Shown: positions 25,640 to 34,356 of the stretch, in pieces | Position numbering within the stretch: position 1 is the stretch's first letter | Layout: each line of letters starts with the position of its first letter | NCBI GenBank assembly: GCA_948567375.1 | Contig: OX419762.1 | Span: forward strand, 10,112,001 to 10,176,000 | Source of the DNA: Lunularia cruciata | Taxonomy: Eukaryota; Streptophyta; Marchantiopsida; Lunulariales; Lunulariaceae | Direction of reading: 5' to 3' | DNA length: 64,000 nucleotides | The notes under the pieces: generated by a model | The model's database searches: none | Seen by the model: the letters and a program-made list of their open reading frames with translations, nothing else | Told to the model about the DNA's origin: nothing | Translations under genes and position numbers: made by a program

Positions 25640-25858
25640 ATGGATGCATCGAGAGGACAATTTCCTGCACCTAGCTTTCTATTCTTGAATCCATTCCACA
25701 TCAAGGTTATAAACATCCAGCATGAGCAAATGAGGGTATCGCTAGTTTATCACTTTGGAGCAAAATTCATGGACAGGGTGATGAACTCACCAAACTCGGT
25801 GATTCTACCTGTGGTTGTATACGACAAGGAGTGGGATTTGACAATCTACATTCTATTA
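25640..25858 (+). mobile_element. pre-gag coding segment of element B
   Basis: The first coding-like stretch after the primer site, ahead of the gag segment that begins near 26083. It contains FHIKVINIQ, then MRVSLVYHFG and ILPVVVYDKEW. The spacing G-x16-PVV-x-Y-D is identical to that in the leader of family A (27267-27433) and, with G in place of D, to the leader of D (60375-60190). I do not know this domain. It may be the N-terminus of Gag rather than a separate protein. Confidence 0.6.
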
Positions 25859-26554
25859 TGATGTTATGGATGTGAATGTCCCAAATCCTCTCCCTTTCAA
25901 CACTCAAGTTGAAATTTATTATGTAGTGAGACCAAAAGTGATGTTTAGAGATTTTGTGGTTAGGAATTTTGATGAGTATTATCAACAAGTGATAGCTTCT
26001 GAGGTCCGAATGGTAGTTCTGATAGTTTGTGCGCCTTCCAGAGTGATCATATTGATTGTGTATTTGAAGTAGATATTAGCAATTGAGTGTTGTAGGAACC
26101 ATGGATCCACAATTGCAAGAGCTGGTGCAAGGAATGCAAGGGATGTTGAATAAATTTCGAGAGATTAAGATGACCATGGAGACATTACAAAGTCAAGTGC
26201 AGATCCTCAAGAATGATCAATCAATGCAAGAAGAAGAGCCATCTCAAAACCCAATACCTACAACTGAAGTACTTGGAGAGGCACCCATGCCTATAAATCC
26301 TATCAATGATGAAGTCACATTGCTACTCCAGATGAAGAAGACGTGCAACATTGAGCCTTACAAGGGGCAACGTACGATGGGAGTAGTGGAAAATTGGATC
26401 TTGAAAATGAATCAATATTTTTATTATTCTCAATAGAGATCACATAGCATGCTATAGGCGTGTTTGCATATGGGTACTTGACCGATAAAGCCCTCACATG
26501 GTACGATGCTTGGGAACAATCCAAGTTGGCAGAGAGAAGGGAGATCACGTGGAC

Positions 26555-27233
26555 TATAACACCCATTTGTGCATGTGTGTGGTATTGTGATATTTAGCTT
26601 GGTATTACAAGTACTTAAGAGATATTATTTATATAGAGATAAAGGATGGTTCTATATTAGTCATGGTTAGCGAAAGTTAGTCATAGCTAAGATAGATGGG
26701 ACCTTACTTTAGAGGAAGTAGAAAAGATGAGCACCACTATTTTGGATTTTAGTGTGTTGACTTGGTATTATTCCTAGGTGTTTGGCTTTGGGGAAAGAGT
26801 TGAGAACTCTTGGGCCCGCAAGCCTTTTTGTTTTGGATTCTTCTTTAGTCCAAGGATAGCCCATGTGTAGGAATCCTTGCTTTAGTGGTTGGGTCAAGAT
26901 AAGGGGAATATGCCCATGTGAATGGATATTCCTTTCTACTTTTTGACTTTACTTGACTTTTAGTCTAGTAACTTGAGTTACTACGGTAATTAGTAACTTT
27001 GGTACGTAACTATTTCACAAGTATATAAACAAGGGGTGAGGAGGTACTCATCATCCTTTCATTTGCAACTATCTCTCTCTCATTGAGTTCTCTAGTGAGC
27101 AATGTCTTGAGTCTTGGAGGGTTAGCCTTGGAGGAGTATGATGGAGTTGGAGTTCCTTGCCTTCTTAGTCCATGGTGCGCTACCATAATAGCCATCAGAG
27201 GTTCATCCTGAGTGAGAGACAGGCCGGCTCACA
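26555..27233 (+). repeat. 5' LTR of element A3
   Basis: 679 bp, begins TATAACACCC (the sister copy begins TGTAACACCC) and ends GGCTCACA. It carries a TATATAAA promoter box at 27022-27029, TTGACT words upstream at 26758, 26944 and 26953, and an 18 bp interrupted palindrome at 26966-26983. Confidence 0.96.
27022..27029 (+). promoter_or_regulatory. TATA box in the family A LTR
   Basis: TATATAAA followed by a CT-rich stretch (CAACTATCTCTCTCTC) about 40 bp on, the standard layout of a plant LTR promoter and start region. It is repeated at 34145-34152 in the 3' LTR and kept in A1, A2 and A5 in recognisable form. Confidence 0.6.
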
Positions 27234-27237
27234 TTTT

Positions 27238-27254
27238 TGGTTCCGTTGCCTGGA
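27238..27254 (+). promoter_or_regulatory. primer binding site, tRNA-Asp-like (A3)
   Basis: TGGTTCCGTTGCCTGGA begins four bases after the LTR and resembles TGGCGCCGTTGCCGGGGA, the complement of the plant tRNA-Asp 3' end. The GTTGCC core is intact in A3. Family C uses a similar site. Confidence 0.6.
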
Positions 27255-27266
27255 CCTCTCTAGAAG

Positions 27267-27444
27267 GCAAGATAATGTTCCGCGTCCAATTCTACATTAG
27301 GCAGAAGGAGGCTATGAGAGCTCACTTGGAGAGAACTTTAGGAGAGGAGAGGGCTGAACTTATGTTAGAGAACCAAGATCCATTTGTATACCCTGTAGTT
27401 CATTATGATGTCTTTGAGGTGATTTTGTACATCTTGTACACATG
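27267..27444 (+). mobile_element. first leader reading frame of A3 (pre-gag segment)
   Basis: An ATG about 34 bases after the LTR opens a small frame beginning MFRVQFYIRQKEAMRAHLER and containing VYPVVHYDVFEVILYIL. The same frame is recognisable in A2 (about 9012-8880, minus) and A4 (43372-43560). Its G-x16-PVV-x-Y-D spacing matches the pre-gag segment of B and, with G for D, that of chromovirus D. Amphipathic charged sequence in the middle suggests a helix. The function is unknown. Confidence 0.6.
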
Positions 27445-28117
27445 AGAGGAATTGGAGAGATTGTGTGAGGTGGATTGCAGATTTTGGGGATTAAGGTGAT
27501 TTTGGGCAAAATCTCAAGTTTGAGATCTAGACTTGAGATTTCTACACATGATAGCTTGGGTTATCTTTCAGTTAGCACACTTGAAATTATTGAGAGAGCT
27601 TCTATGCGCACTGGGCTAGAATTTTTGAAAGTTGATAGGGTAAAGTGCTCCCGCAACTGCATGCTCTCTAGAAAATTGTACAGAGTCTGCCATTTCTTCA
27701 ATTTTCAGTGAATTGTCCTGAAAATTTCCAAGAAAATTCAGTGCATTGTATCCTACCTGCTGCCACAAAAATTAGAGAGAGATAGTTTTTGAGCAGGGCG
27801 TTATGAGTTTTTGAAGTGAGAGGGGTGGTTTTCAGACCAAATCTGAAATATGGGTGCTGAATAGAAAAGTGTCTAGGCCAAATGGCTTGATGAAAAGATC
27901 TGAAATTTTGCAGGGAGAGACGCCCTGGAGTTGTGATCAAGTGTGGAAAATTTCAGAGGACTGTGACATATTGGTTGGGAGATTTGAGTGATATTGTGAG
28001 GAAGGGTCAATTCTGCAGAGTGGAGATCTCATGCATGAGAAGTTTGAGATCAACAAAAAGCATGTTTGAGTGTTTAGATTCATCTTGGGGAACATGGAGG
28101 GTCATCAAGAGTAGAAA

Positions 28118-28567
28118 TTGAGATTATGCAAGGTTCCCCAAGGGTTTGAGGTGATTGTAGGGGTGGATTTGAGGAAAAGAGAGTTTACAATAGAATTTGA
28201 AGAGAGTGTTGAGAGGATCCAAAAACCTACACCACTTGGAGGAAAGAGTGAGTCTAAGTGCTTTCTATGTGGAGAGAAGGGACATAAGGCAAGTTCATGT
28301 CCATTGACCTTTGAGAGCAAGAGATTGAGGGAAAGGAGAGGCTTACTTGACTTGGGTTTGCATGTTGGACCTTCTTCACCAAGATTGGGAGGGAGAAGAT
28401 CTAAGACCAAGGAGTTGTGTGAGGTTTGTGGAGTTGAAGGACTTCCAAAAGGACATGAGTGTAGTGGAATAAAAACACTTTTGGAAACTTTGGTGAAGGA
28501 TCTTGGAGAGAGTCTTAGTACAACTACAGAAATACTACCACCTTCATCAGCTAGTTCTCAAGATTAG
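28118..28567 (+). mobile_element. second leader reading frame of A3: 149 codons, two zinc-binding motifs
   Basis: It sits between the 5' LTR and gag, ending about 235 bp before the gag start. It contains CFLCGEKGHKASSCP (CX2CX4HX4C) at residues about 48-62 and CEVCGVEGLPKGHEC (CX2CX8HXC) at about 100-114. Between them is a basic stretch (KRLRERRGLL, RLGGRRSKTKE), and the tail is Ser/Thr-rich (SLSTTT, SSASSQD). A zinc knuckle in a reading frame separate from, and upstream of, gag is unusual because gag of the same element has its own knuckle. It could bind nucleic acid. The same frame is kept in A2 and recognisable in A4. The first codon here is TTG, so the true start is uncertain. Confidence 0.72.
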
Positions 28568-28802
28568 TGATGGAGATAATCTTTCAACTTATGGATAAAC
28601 TATCCATGAGAGTTAGATTAATATGCACTCTAGGATTTGATGTTGCTATAGAAATCTTGGAGCAACCTGAACCTTTTGTGTTCCCTAGAGTGGATTATTC
28701 TCAGATGGTGTTAGTCATGTATATACTCTATTAGTAATAGAGTGAGAGAAAAGAAAAGAGAAAAAAAAAATTGAGAGAAAAGAAAGATAGTGAGGGGTTA
28801 AG

Positions 28803-29760
28803 ATGGGGAAACTTCCGGTTTTCTTTGGCAAGGATGGAGAAGATGTGGAGGCCTTTGTGAGAGACTTCAAGAGAGCTTGCATAGGAAACAATGAGAGGAG
28901 GAAGAATGAGTGGAACTCATTATTACCAGATTTCTTTGAGGATGCAGCACTTACATGGTATGAGTCAGAATACCAAAAGAGAGAGAGGAGAGAGAGGGAA
29001 GAGGAGTCTTGGGAGACTTTGACTTCAGCACTCATTGAGAACTTTCTTCCTGATGAGAGTTATGAGAGATTGATGAGTGAGGTTACATTTCTCAAGCAAG
29101 GAGATGGAGAGAAAGTGAGGGTCTATGTGGAAAGAGTGGAAAAGTTGGAGTCCAGATTTCGCATAGTGTTGAGGAAGGGTGGGGATGATGTGGAGACTAC
29201 AATGATTGGCATAGGGGCCATGCTCACCAAGAATTTTGTGGGAGGATTGAGACCACAAATTAGAAGCAAGGTGAGATATGAGAAACCTTCTTCCAAGGTT
29301 GAAGCTATCAAGATCGCAATTCGTATGAAGGAGAGTTTGGAAGGGGATGAGAGTGATTTGGTGGTGAAGGAGGTTGTGCATCCTCTTCAAGGCTACAAGT
29401 ATGGTGGAACTTATGATACTTTGGTGACAAGGGTTGCACCACAAGTAGTAGTTGCTCCAGTTCTTGCACCTCCACCAAAAGATCCACTCCAAACCATCAC
29501 AGAACAACTTGCGGATCTCAAGATCAATGTGGTGCAACTATGGGAGAAGAGAGAGGTGGATCAGAATGTAGGGAGAGGGCCTAGGATTTATGGAAACTAT
29601 CCATATAGAGGAGGCCAACCAGCCAACAATTTCAATGATAGAAATTGTTTTGGTTGTGGAGGAAGAGGCCATATCCAAAGGAATTGCCCAAATTCCACTT
29701 ACCATGGAGGAAGGGGTTATGAGGGAGCCAATAGAGGGAAAGAGGGAGGTAGTGAAACCC
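28803..29760 (+). mobile_element. gag region of A3
   Basis: Begins MGKLPVFFGKDGEDVEAFVR and continues with the usual gag capsid pattern: a WYESEYQKR-like block, SALIENFLPDESYERLMSEV, and a VYVERVEKLESRF-like helix. The CFGCGGRGHIQRNCP zinc knuckle (CX2CX4HX4C) lies near 29646-29690. This is the structural protein that packs the RNA. The ATG at 28803 follows a short A-rich leader and gives the expected start for the capsid domain. Confidence 0.88.
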
Positions 29761-30229
29761 AAGTGGCTCCTAATCCTAACAAAGGTAAGGGGATAACATC
29801 CATAGATGTGGTTGAGAGAAAGTATGAGAAGGGAGAGTGCTCAAACTCCAAGGGTCTTAATTTGGAGCTTTTGGCGCAAGAGAAGAAGAGAGCTCGTTTT
29901 GCAAAGGATGTTCACTCTTCTCAAGGATTTACTTCAAGCAAGGATACTCCTATGTCTACTAGGAGCACTCACACCTCAACACCATCAACAACAAAGACTC
30001 CAAGGAAGAAGTTGGGGATGGAGGACTTCTTGATCTCAAAGCAACAATGGAATTACAATGTGTTGGAGGATGTTGGTAGTCACAAGGCTAACATCATAGT
30101 GGGCCAATTAATTGCTTTGAACCCTATCTTGAGAAAGGAGCTTAGAGGTGGTTTGAGTTCTACAAGGAGCAAGAAGAAGAAGAAGGCAAAAGTTCCAGTA
30201 TCAATGGGGGTGGTGGATGCCAAGCCAGC

Positions 30230-30400
30230 ACCATGGGAAGCTTGTGAATATGCCTCCAAGATTGATGTGAGAGTGAATGGTCACAACATCAAGGATGCAT
30301 TGGTTGATGGAGGATCAGCAGTGAATGCCATGTCAGAAAGGTTGATGAAGAAGTTGGGTATGATACCCTCAAGACCTTCAACATTTGTGGTGAGCATGGC
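30230..30400 (+). mobile_element. protease region of A3
   Basis: The stretch around ALVDGGSAVNAMSERLMKKL is the active-site region of a retroviral-type aspartic protease, with DGGS in place of the commoner DSG/DTG and a following MIPSRPSTFVV block. DxGS variants are seen in plant Ty3/gypsy elements outside the chromoviruses. Confidence 0.75.
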
Positions 30401-30979
30401 AAACAAGCAACAAGTTTGACCAGTAGGGGTGATGGACAAGGTGGTAGTTTCAGTTATGGGAGTTCAAAATCTCATGACTTTCCAAGTCTTGAAGGATTCA
30501 AGCTATGACTTACTTCTTGGGAGGCCATGGTTGAGAGCAGCACGCACAACTGATCGATGGCACAAAGGGTACTTGAGGATTGGGCCATCAAACCATAGAG
30601 TCACTGTTCCTGTGACTAACACCACCAACACTTCACATTCAGATACACCATCTTCTGATTATTGGGAATCAGATTCTGAAGAAGGAGCTTCAGGTGTGGA
30701 CACAAGCATGGAAGAGGAGACTTCCACGGAGGAGGATGAATCTGAATCTGATTCAGATGTGTATCCTTTGTGTGCTATGGATTTTGCACCTAAGCCAGAG
30801 GTTTTGAATGACCCAGATAAATCACCATTGACACTTGAGGAGGTAGAGAGAAGGTTATCTACCCTCAAGTATGGCCCAAATGTTACCAAGGAGGAGAAGG
30901 TGAGATTTGAGGAGATTTTCCGCAAGTTCATCCATGTGTTTGCTTTTAGTTACAAGGATTTGAAGGAAGTCACCTTGGA

Positions 30980-32290
30980 GGAGTACAAGATAGAGGTGGA
31001 GTCACATGCAAGACCAATCCGCCAAAAGCAACGTCGCATTAGCCCACCAATATCTTTGGTTGTGAAGGAGGAGATTGATAAGCTCAAGGAGGCTGGATTT
31101 ATCTTTGAGGTGGAGAATTCAGAATGGGTGTCTCCAATTGTCATTGTGAAGAAAAAGAATGGCAAGCTTTGGGTATGTGTGGATTACAAGAAGCTCAATG
31201 CTGTTACCAAGAAGGACTACTACCCATTGCCATTCATTGATGAGATCTTGGAGGAGGTTGCAGGTCATGAGAGGTACGGTTTTGGAGATGGTTATAGTGG
31301 ATATAACCAAATCAAGATTACACCAGAGCATCAACAACTCACCACATTCACCACACCTTGGGGAACTTATGCTTTCAAGGTCATGCCTTTTGGGCTTTGC
31401 AATGCTCCAGCCACATTCCAACGGTTCATGAACAAGGTATTTGAACCTTTCATTGGGAAATTTGTGAGAGATTTCATTGATGACTTTTGTGTCTATGGGA
31501 GCAAGGAGGAGCACTTTGAGCACCTAATCAAAGTCTTGCAACGCTTGGATGAGGCAAATGCATCACTCAACCCAGAGAAGTGCATTTTTGGATGTGAAGA
31601 AGGTCTACTTTTGGGGCATATCATCTCCAAGGATGGAATAGCAGTTGATCCTGAGAAGGTGAGGAAAATCTCAGACCTTCCATTCCCTTCAAGCTTGACA
31701 AAGTTACGCCAATTCTTGAGGATGGTTGGGTACTATAGGAGGTTCATCTTCTCATTTTCCAACAAGGCTTATGCATTGACCATCTACATGAAGAAGGGTG
31801 AAGATTACATGGTGATTTTGGAAGACAAGGAGGCTCTCAAAGCTTTTGAGGAGCTCAAGCAATCCCTTGTTGTAGCTCCAATTCTTGCTAAACCTGATTG
31901 GAGTAAACCTTTCATCCTCTACATTGATGCTTCTAATGTAGCTATAGGATGCACTCTTAGTCAATTAGACCAAGATGGGCATGATCATCCAATAGCTTAT
32001 GCTAGTAGGCAGATGGTTTCAGCAAAGAAGAACTACTTTGTCACGGAGAGAGAAGGGTTGGCAGTGATCTTTGGTCTCAAGAAGTTTAGACACTACTTGA
32101 TTGGAGGGAAAGCCACCATTGTCACGGATCACAAGGCTTTGAAGTACATCTTCAACAAGCCTAATGTTGAAGGGAGACTAGCAAGGTGGATGATACTCTT
32201 GTCTGAGTATGACTACACCATTGAAGATAGGCCAGGAAAGAAACATGCAAATGCTGATTTATTATCTAGAGCCTATGATCATGATGGAGA
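30980..32290 (+). mobile_element. reverse transcriptase and RNase H region of A3
   Basis: Reverse transcriptase motifs run in order: EWVSPIVIVKKKNGK, CVDYKKLNAVTKKD, FGDGYSGYNQIKI, TPWGTYAFKVMPFGLCNAPA, and the catalytic FIDDFCVYG (about 31475). The connection domain has LLGHIISKDGIAVDPEKV. RNase H follows with YIDASNVAIGCTLSQ, YFVTEREGLAVIFGL, TDHKALKYIF and HANADLLSR. The polymerase copies element RNA into DNA and RNase H removes the RNA strand. An acidic Ser/Glu-rich linker (about 30640-30760) precedes it. Confidence 0.93.
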
Positions 32291-32469
32291 TGAGCCAGTG
32301 GATGATTCCTTCCCGGATGAGGAGCTCATGACAATCTCAGTCACTCAAGAGGTTCCAATGGAGTACAAGGAGATTGTGGATTTTGTGACAAAAGGTAACT
32401 ATCCAGAAGGGATGCATGCTAGGGAGAGGAAGGCCCTTGCAGCAAGATCTAGACCTTAGACAATGGTGG

Positions 32470-33629
32470 AGGATATTCTTTTTCACCAAGGAGCAGATGG
32501 TCTACTTCAAAGAGCACTGGGTAAGGAAGAGTCTATCCTACTCATAAAGGAGTTTCATGAAGGTTTAGTATGTGGAGGACACTTTGCAGGAAAGGTGACT
32601 GCTTTCAAGATTCTAGATGCAGGTTACCATTGGAGAGGGATCTTCAAGGATTGTCTTGATTATTGCAAAACTTGTCATGTTTGTCAAGCTTTTGCTAGAA
32701 AGTCTACATCCACTCCACCACTTAGATCAATTCCATTGCTAGGACCTTTTGAGAAGTGGGGAATTGATTTTGTAGGTCCTCTCAATAGAACCCCAAGGAA
32801 CAATCGGTACATTGTGGTAGTTACTGATTACCTTACCAAGTGGGTTGAGGCTAGACCATTGAGGGACAAGAATGAAGATGAAGTGGGTAGATTTCTTTAT
32901 GAACGCATTATCACTAGGTATGGATGCCCTTTGGAGTTGGTTTCTGATAGAGGAGGAGAGTTTACAGGAAGCATTACTACAACCATGCTACGACATTTCT
33001 CTATCACACATAGAGTAACTACATCCTATAAGCCAAATTCCAATGGCTTGGCAGAGAGAACCAATCAGACCTTGTGCATGATGTTGGCCAAAGATGCAGA
33101 AATGGAGGGGGCTAAACATCATTGGGACAAGAGGATTCATGCAGTTTTGTGGGAGTATAGGACAACCATGAAAAATTCCACTGGATATTCTCCATTTCAA
33201 TTGGTGTATGGTATTGAGTCTACCTTACCTGTTCACTTTGATCTTCCTACCTTCCAAAGCATTCATAGGAGATTGAAGAAAGCACAAGGAGGTGATGCAG
33301 AGAAGTCAAGGAAGGATCAACTCATGGAGTTGGAAGAGGCAAGAGCAGTTGCTATGGTTCGAGTGGAGCAAGCCCAAAGGAAACAAAAGGAGAGCTATGA
33401 TAAGAGGCAAGACAAGAAGAAGGTGGAGCCTTTCAAAGAAGGTGATTGGGTAATGTTGTTTGATTCCATTCGATTCAAGAGAGTGCAAAAGAAGTTTTTG
33501 CCTAAGTACTTTGGACCTTTCATAGTGGAGAAGGTGTGGGGAAATTACACCTATGATCTCAAGGAGTTGGGAGGAAGATACTTTGATAGGATTAACCATG
33601 ATAAGTTGAAGATGTACCATAGAAGGTAG
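32470..33629 (+). mobile_element. integrase region of A3
   Basis: The HHCC finger (EFHEGLVCGGH and CKTCHVCQAF) comes first. The core follows with the three acidic residues in GIDFVGP, LVSDRGGEFTG and LAERTNQTLC, then a basic, coiled region, and a GPFIVEKVWGNYTYDL block like the GPY/F domain. It ends at INHDKLKMYHRR close to the purine tract. No chromodomain follows, unlike B and D. The enzyme inserts the DNA copy into the genome. Confidence 0.93.
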
Positions 33630-33667
33630 AGAGACCTTCACTTTGAGGACAAAGTGAAAACTTAGTC

Positions 33668-33677
33668 CGGGGGTAAA
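33668..33677 (+). promoter_or_regulatory. polypurine tract of A3
   Basis: CGGGGGTAAA lies directly before the 3' LTR start TGTAAC. It is conserved in A1 (about 3564-3573) and A2, where plus-strand DNA synthesis would be primed. Confidence 0.7.
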
Positions 33678-34356
33678 TGTAACACCCATTTGTGCATGTG
33701 GGTGGTATTGTGATATTTAGCTTGGTATTACAAGTACTTAAGAGATATTATTTATATAGAGATAAAGGATGGTTCTATATTAGTCATGGTTAACGAAAGT
33801 TAGTCATAGCTAAGATAGATGGGACCTTACTTTAGAGGAAGTAGAAAAGATGAGCACCACTATTTTGGATTTTAGTGTGTTGACTTGGTATTATTCCTAG
33901 GTGTTTGGCTTTGGGGAAAGAGTTGAGAACTCTTGGGCCCGCAAGCCTTTTTGTTTTGGATTCTTCTTTAGTCCAAGGATAGCCCATGTGTAGGAATCCT
34001 TGCTTTAGTGGTTGGGTCAAGATAAGGGGAATATGCCCATGTGAATGGATATTCCTTTCTACTTTTTGACTTTACTTGACTTTTAGTCTAGTAACTTGAG
34101 TTACTACGGTAATTAGTAACTTTGGTACGTAACTATTTCACAAGTATATAAACAAGGGGTGAGGAGGTACTCATCATCCTTTCATTTGCAACTATCTCTC
34201 TCTCATTGAGTTCTCTAGTGAGCAATGTCTTGAGTCTTGGAGGGTTAGCCTTGGAGGAGTATGATGGAGTTGGAGTTCCTTGCCTTCTTAGTCCATGGTG
34301 CGCTACCATAATAGCCATCAGAGGTTCATCCTGAGTGAGAGACAGGCCGGCTCACA
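33678..34356 (+). repeat. 3' LTR of element A3
   Basis: 679 bp, TGTAACACCC to GGCTCACA, the same length as the 5' LTR and about 99.5% identical by eye. GGAC follows immediately, as it precedes the 5' LTR. Confidence 0.96.

Larger units (their letters stand above)
26555..34356 (+). mobile_element. Ty3/gypsy family A, copy A3, nearly whole and young, nested in B
   Basis: A 7.8 kb plus-strand element with LTRs at 26555-27233 and 33678-34356, both 679 bp and differing at only about three positions. Inside, in order: tRNA-Asp-like primer site, leader with two small reading frames, gag with a CCHC knuckle (about 29650), protease (ALVDGGSAVNAMS), reverse transcriptase, RNase H, integrase, purine tract. 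GGAC lies immediately on both sides, consistent with a short target-site duplication, and B gag sequence continues on either side. Apart from about two breaks it looks whole. No chromodomain is seen at the integrase end. The DGGS protease, FIDDF polymerase motif, Asp-type primer and 5' extra ORF point to the non-chromovirus side of plant Ty3/gypsy (Athila/Tat), but the exact lineage is an inference. Confidence 0.95.

Noticed and set aside
26709-27195. Two small minus-strand frames found identically in both A3 LTRs (again at 33832-34318)
   Set aside because: Identity follows from the LTRs being near-identical; no domain, and they are antisense to the promoter region.
29025-29537. 170-codon open stretch on the minus strand across the A3 gag
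   Set aside because: It is the antisense shadow of gag; the plus strand carries the capsid and zinc-knuckle pattern.
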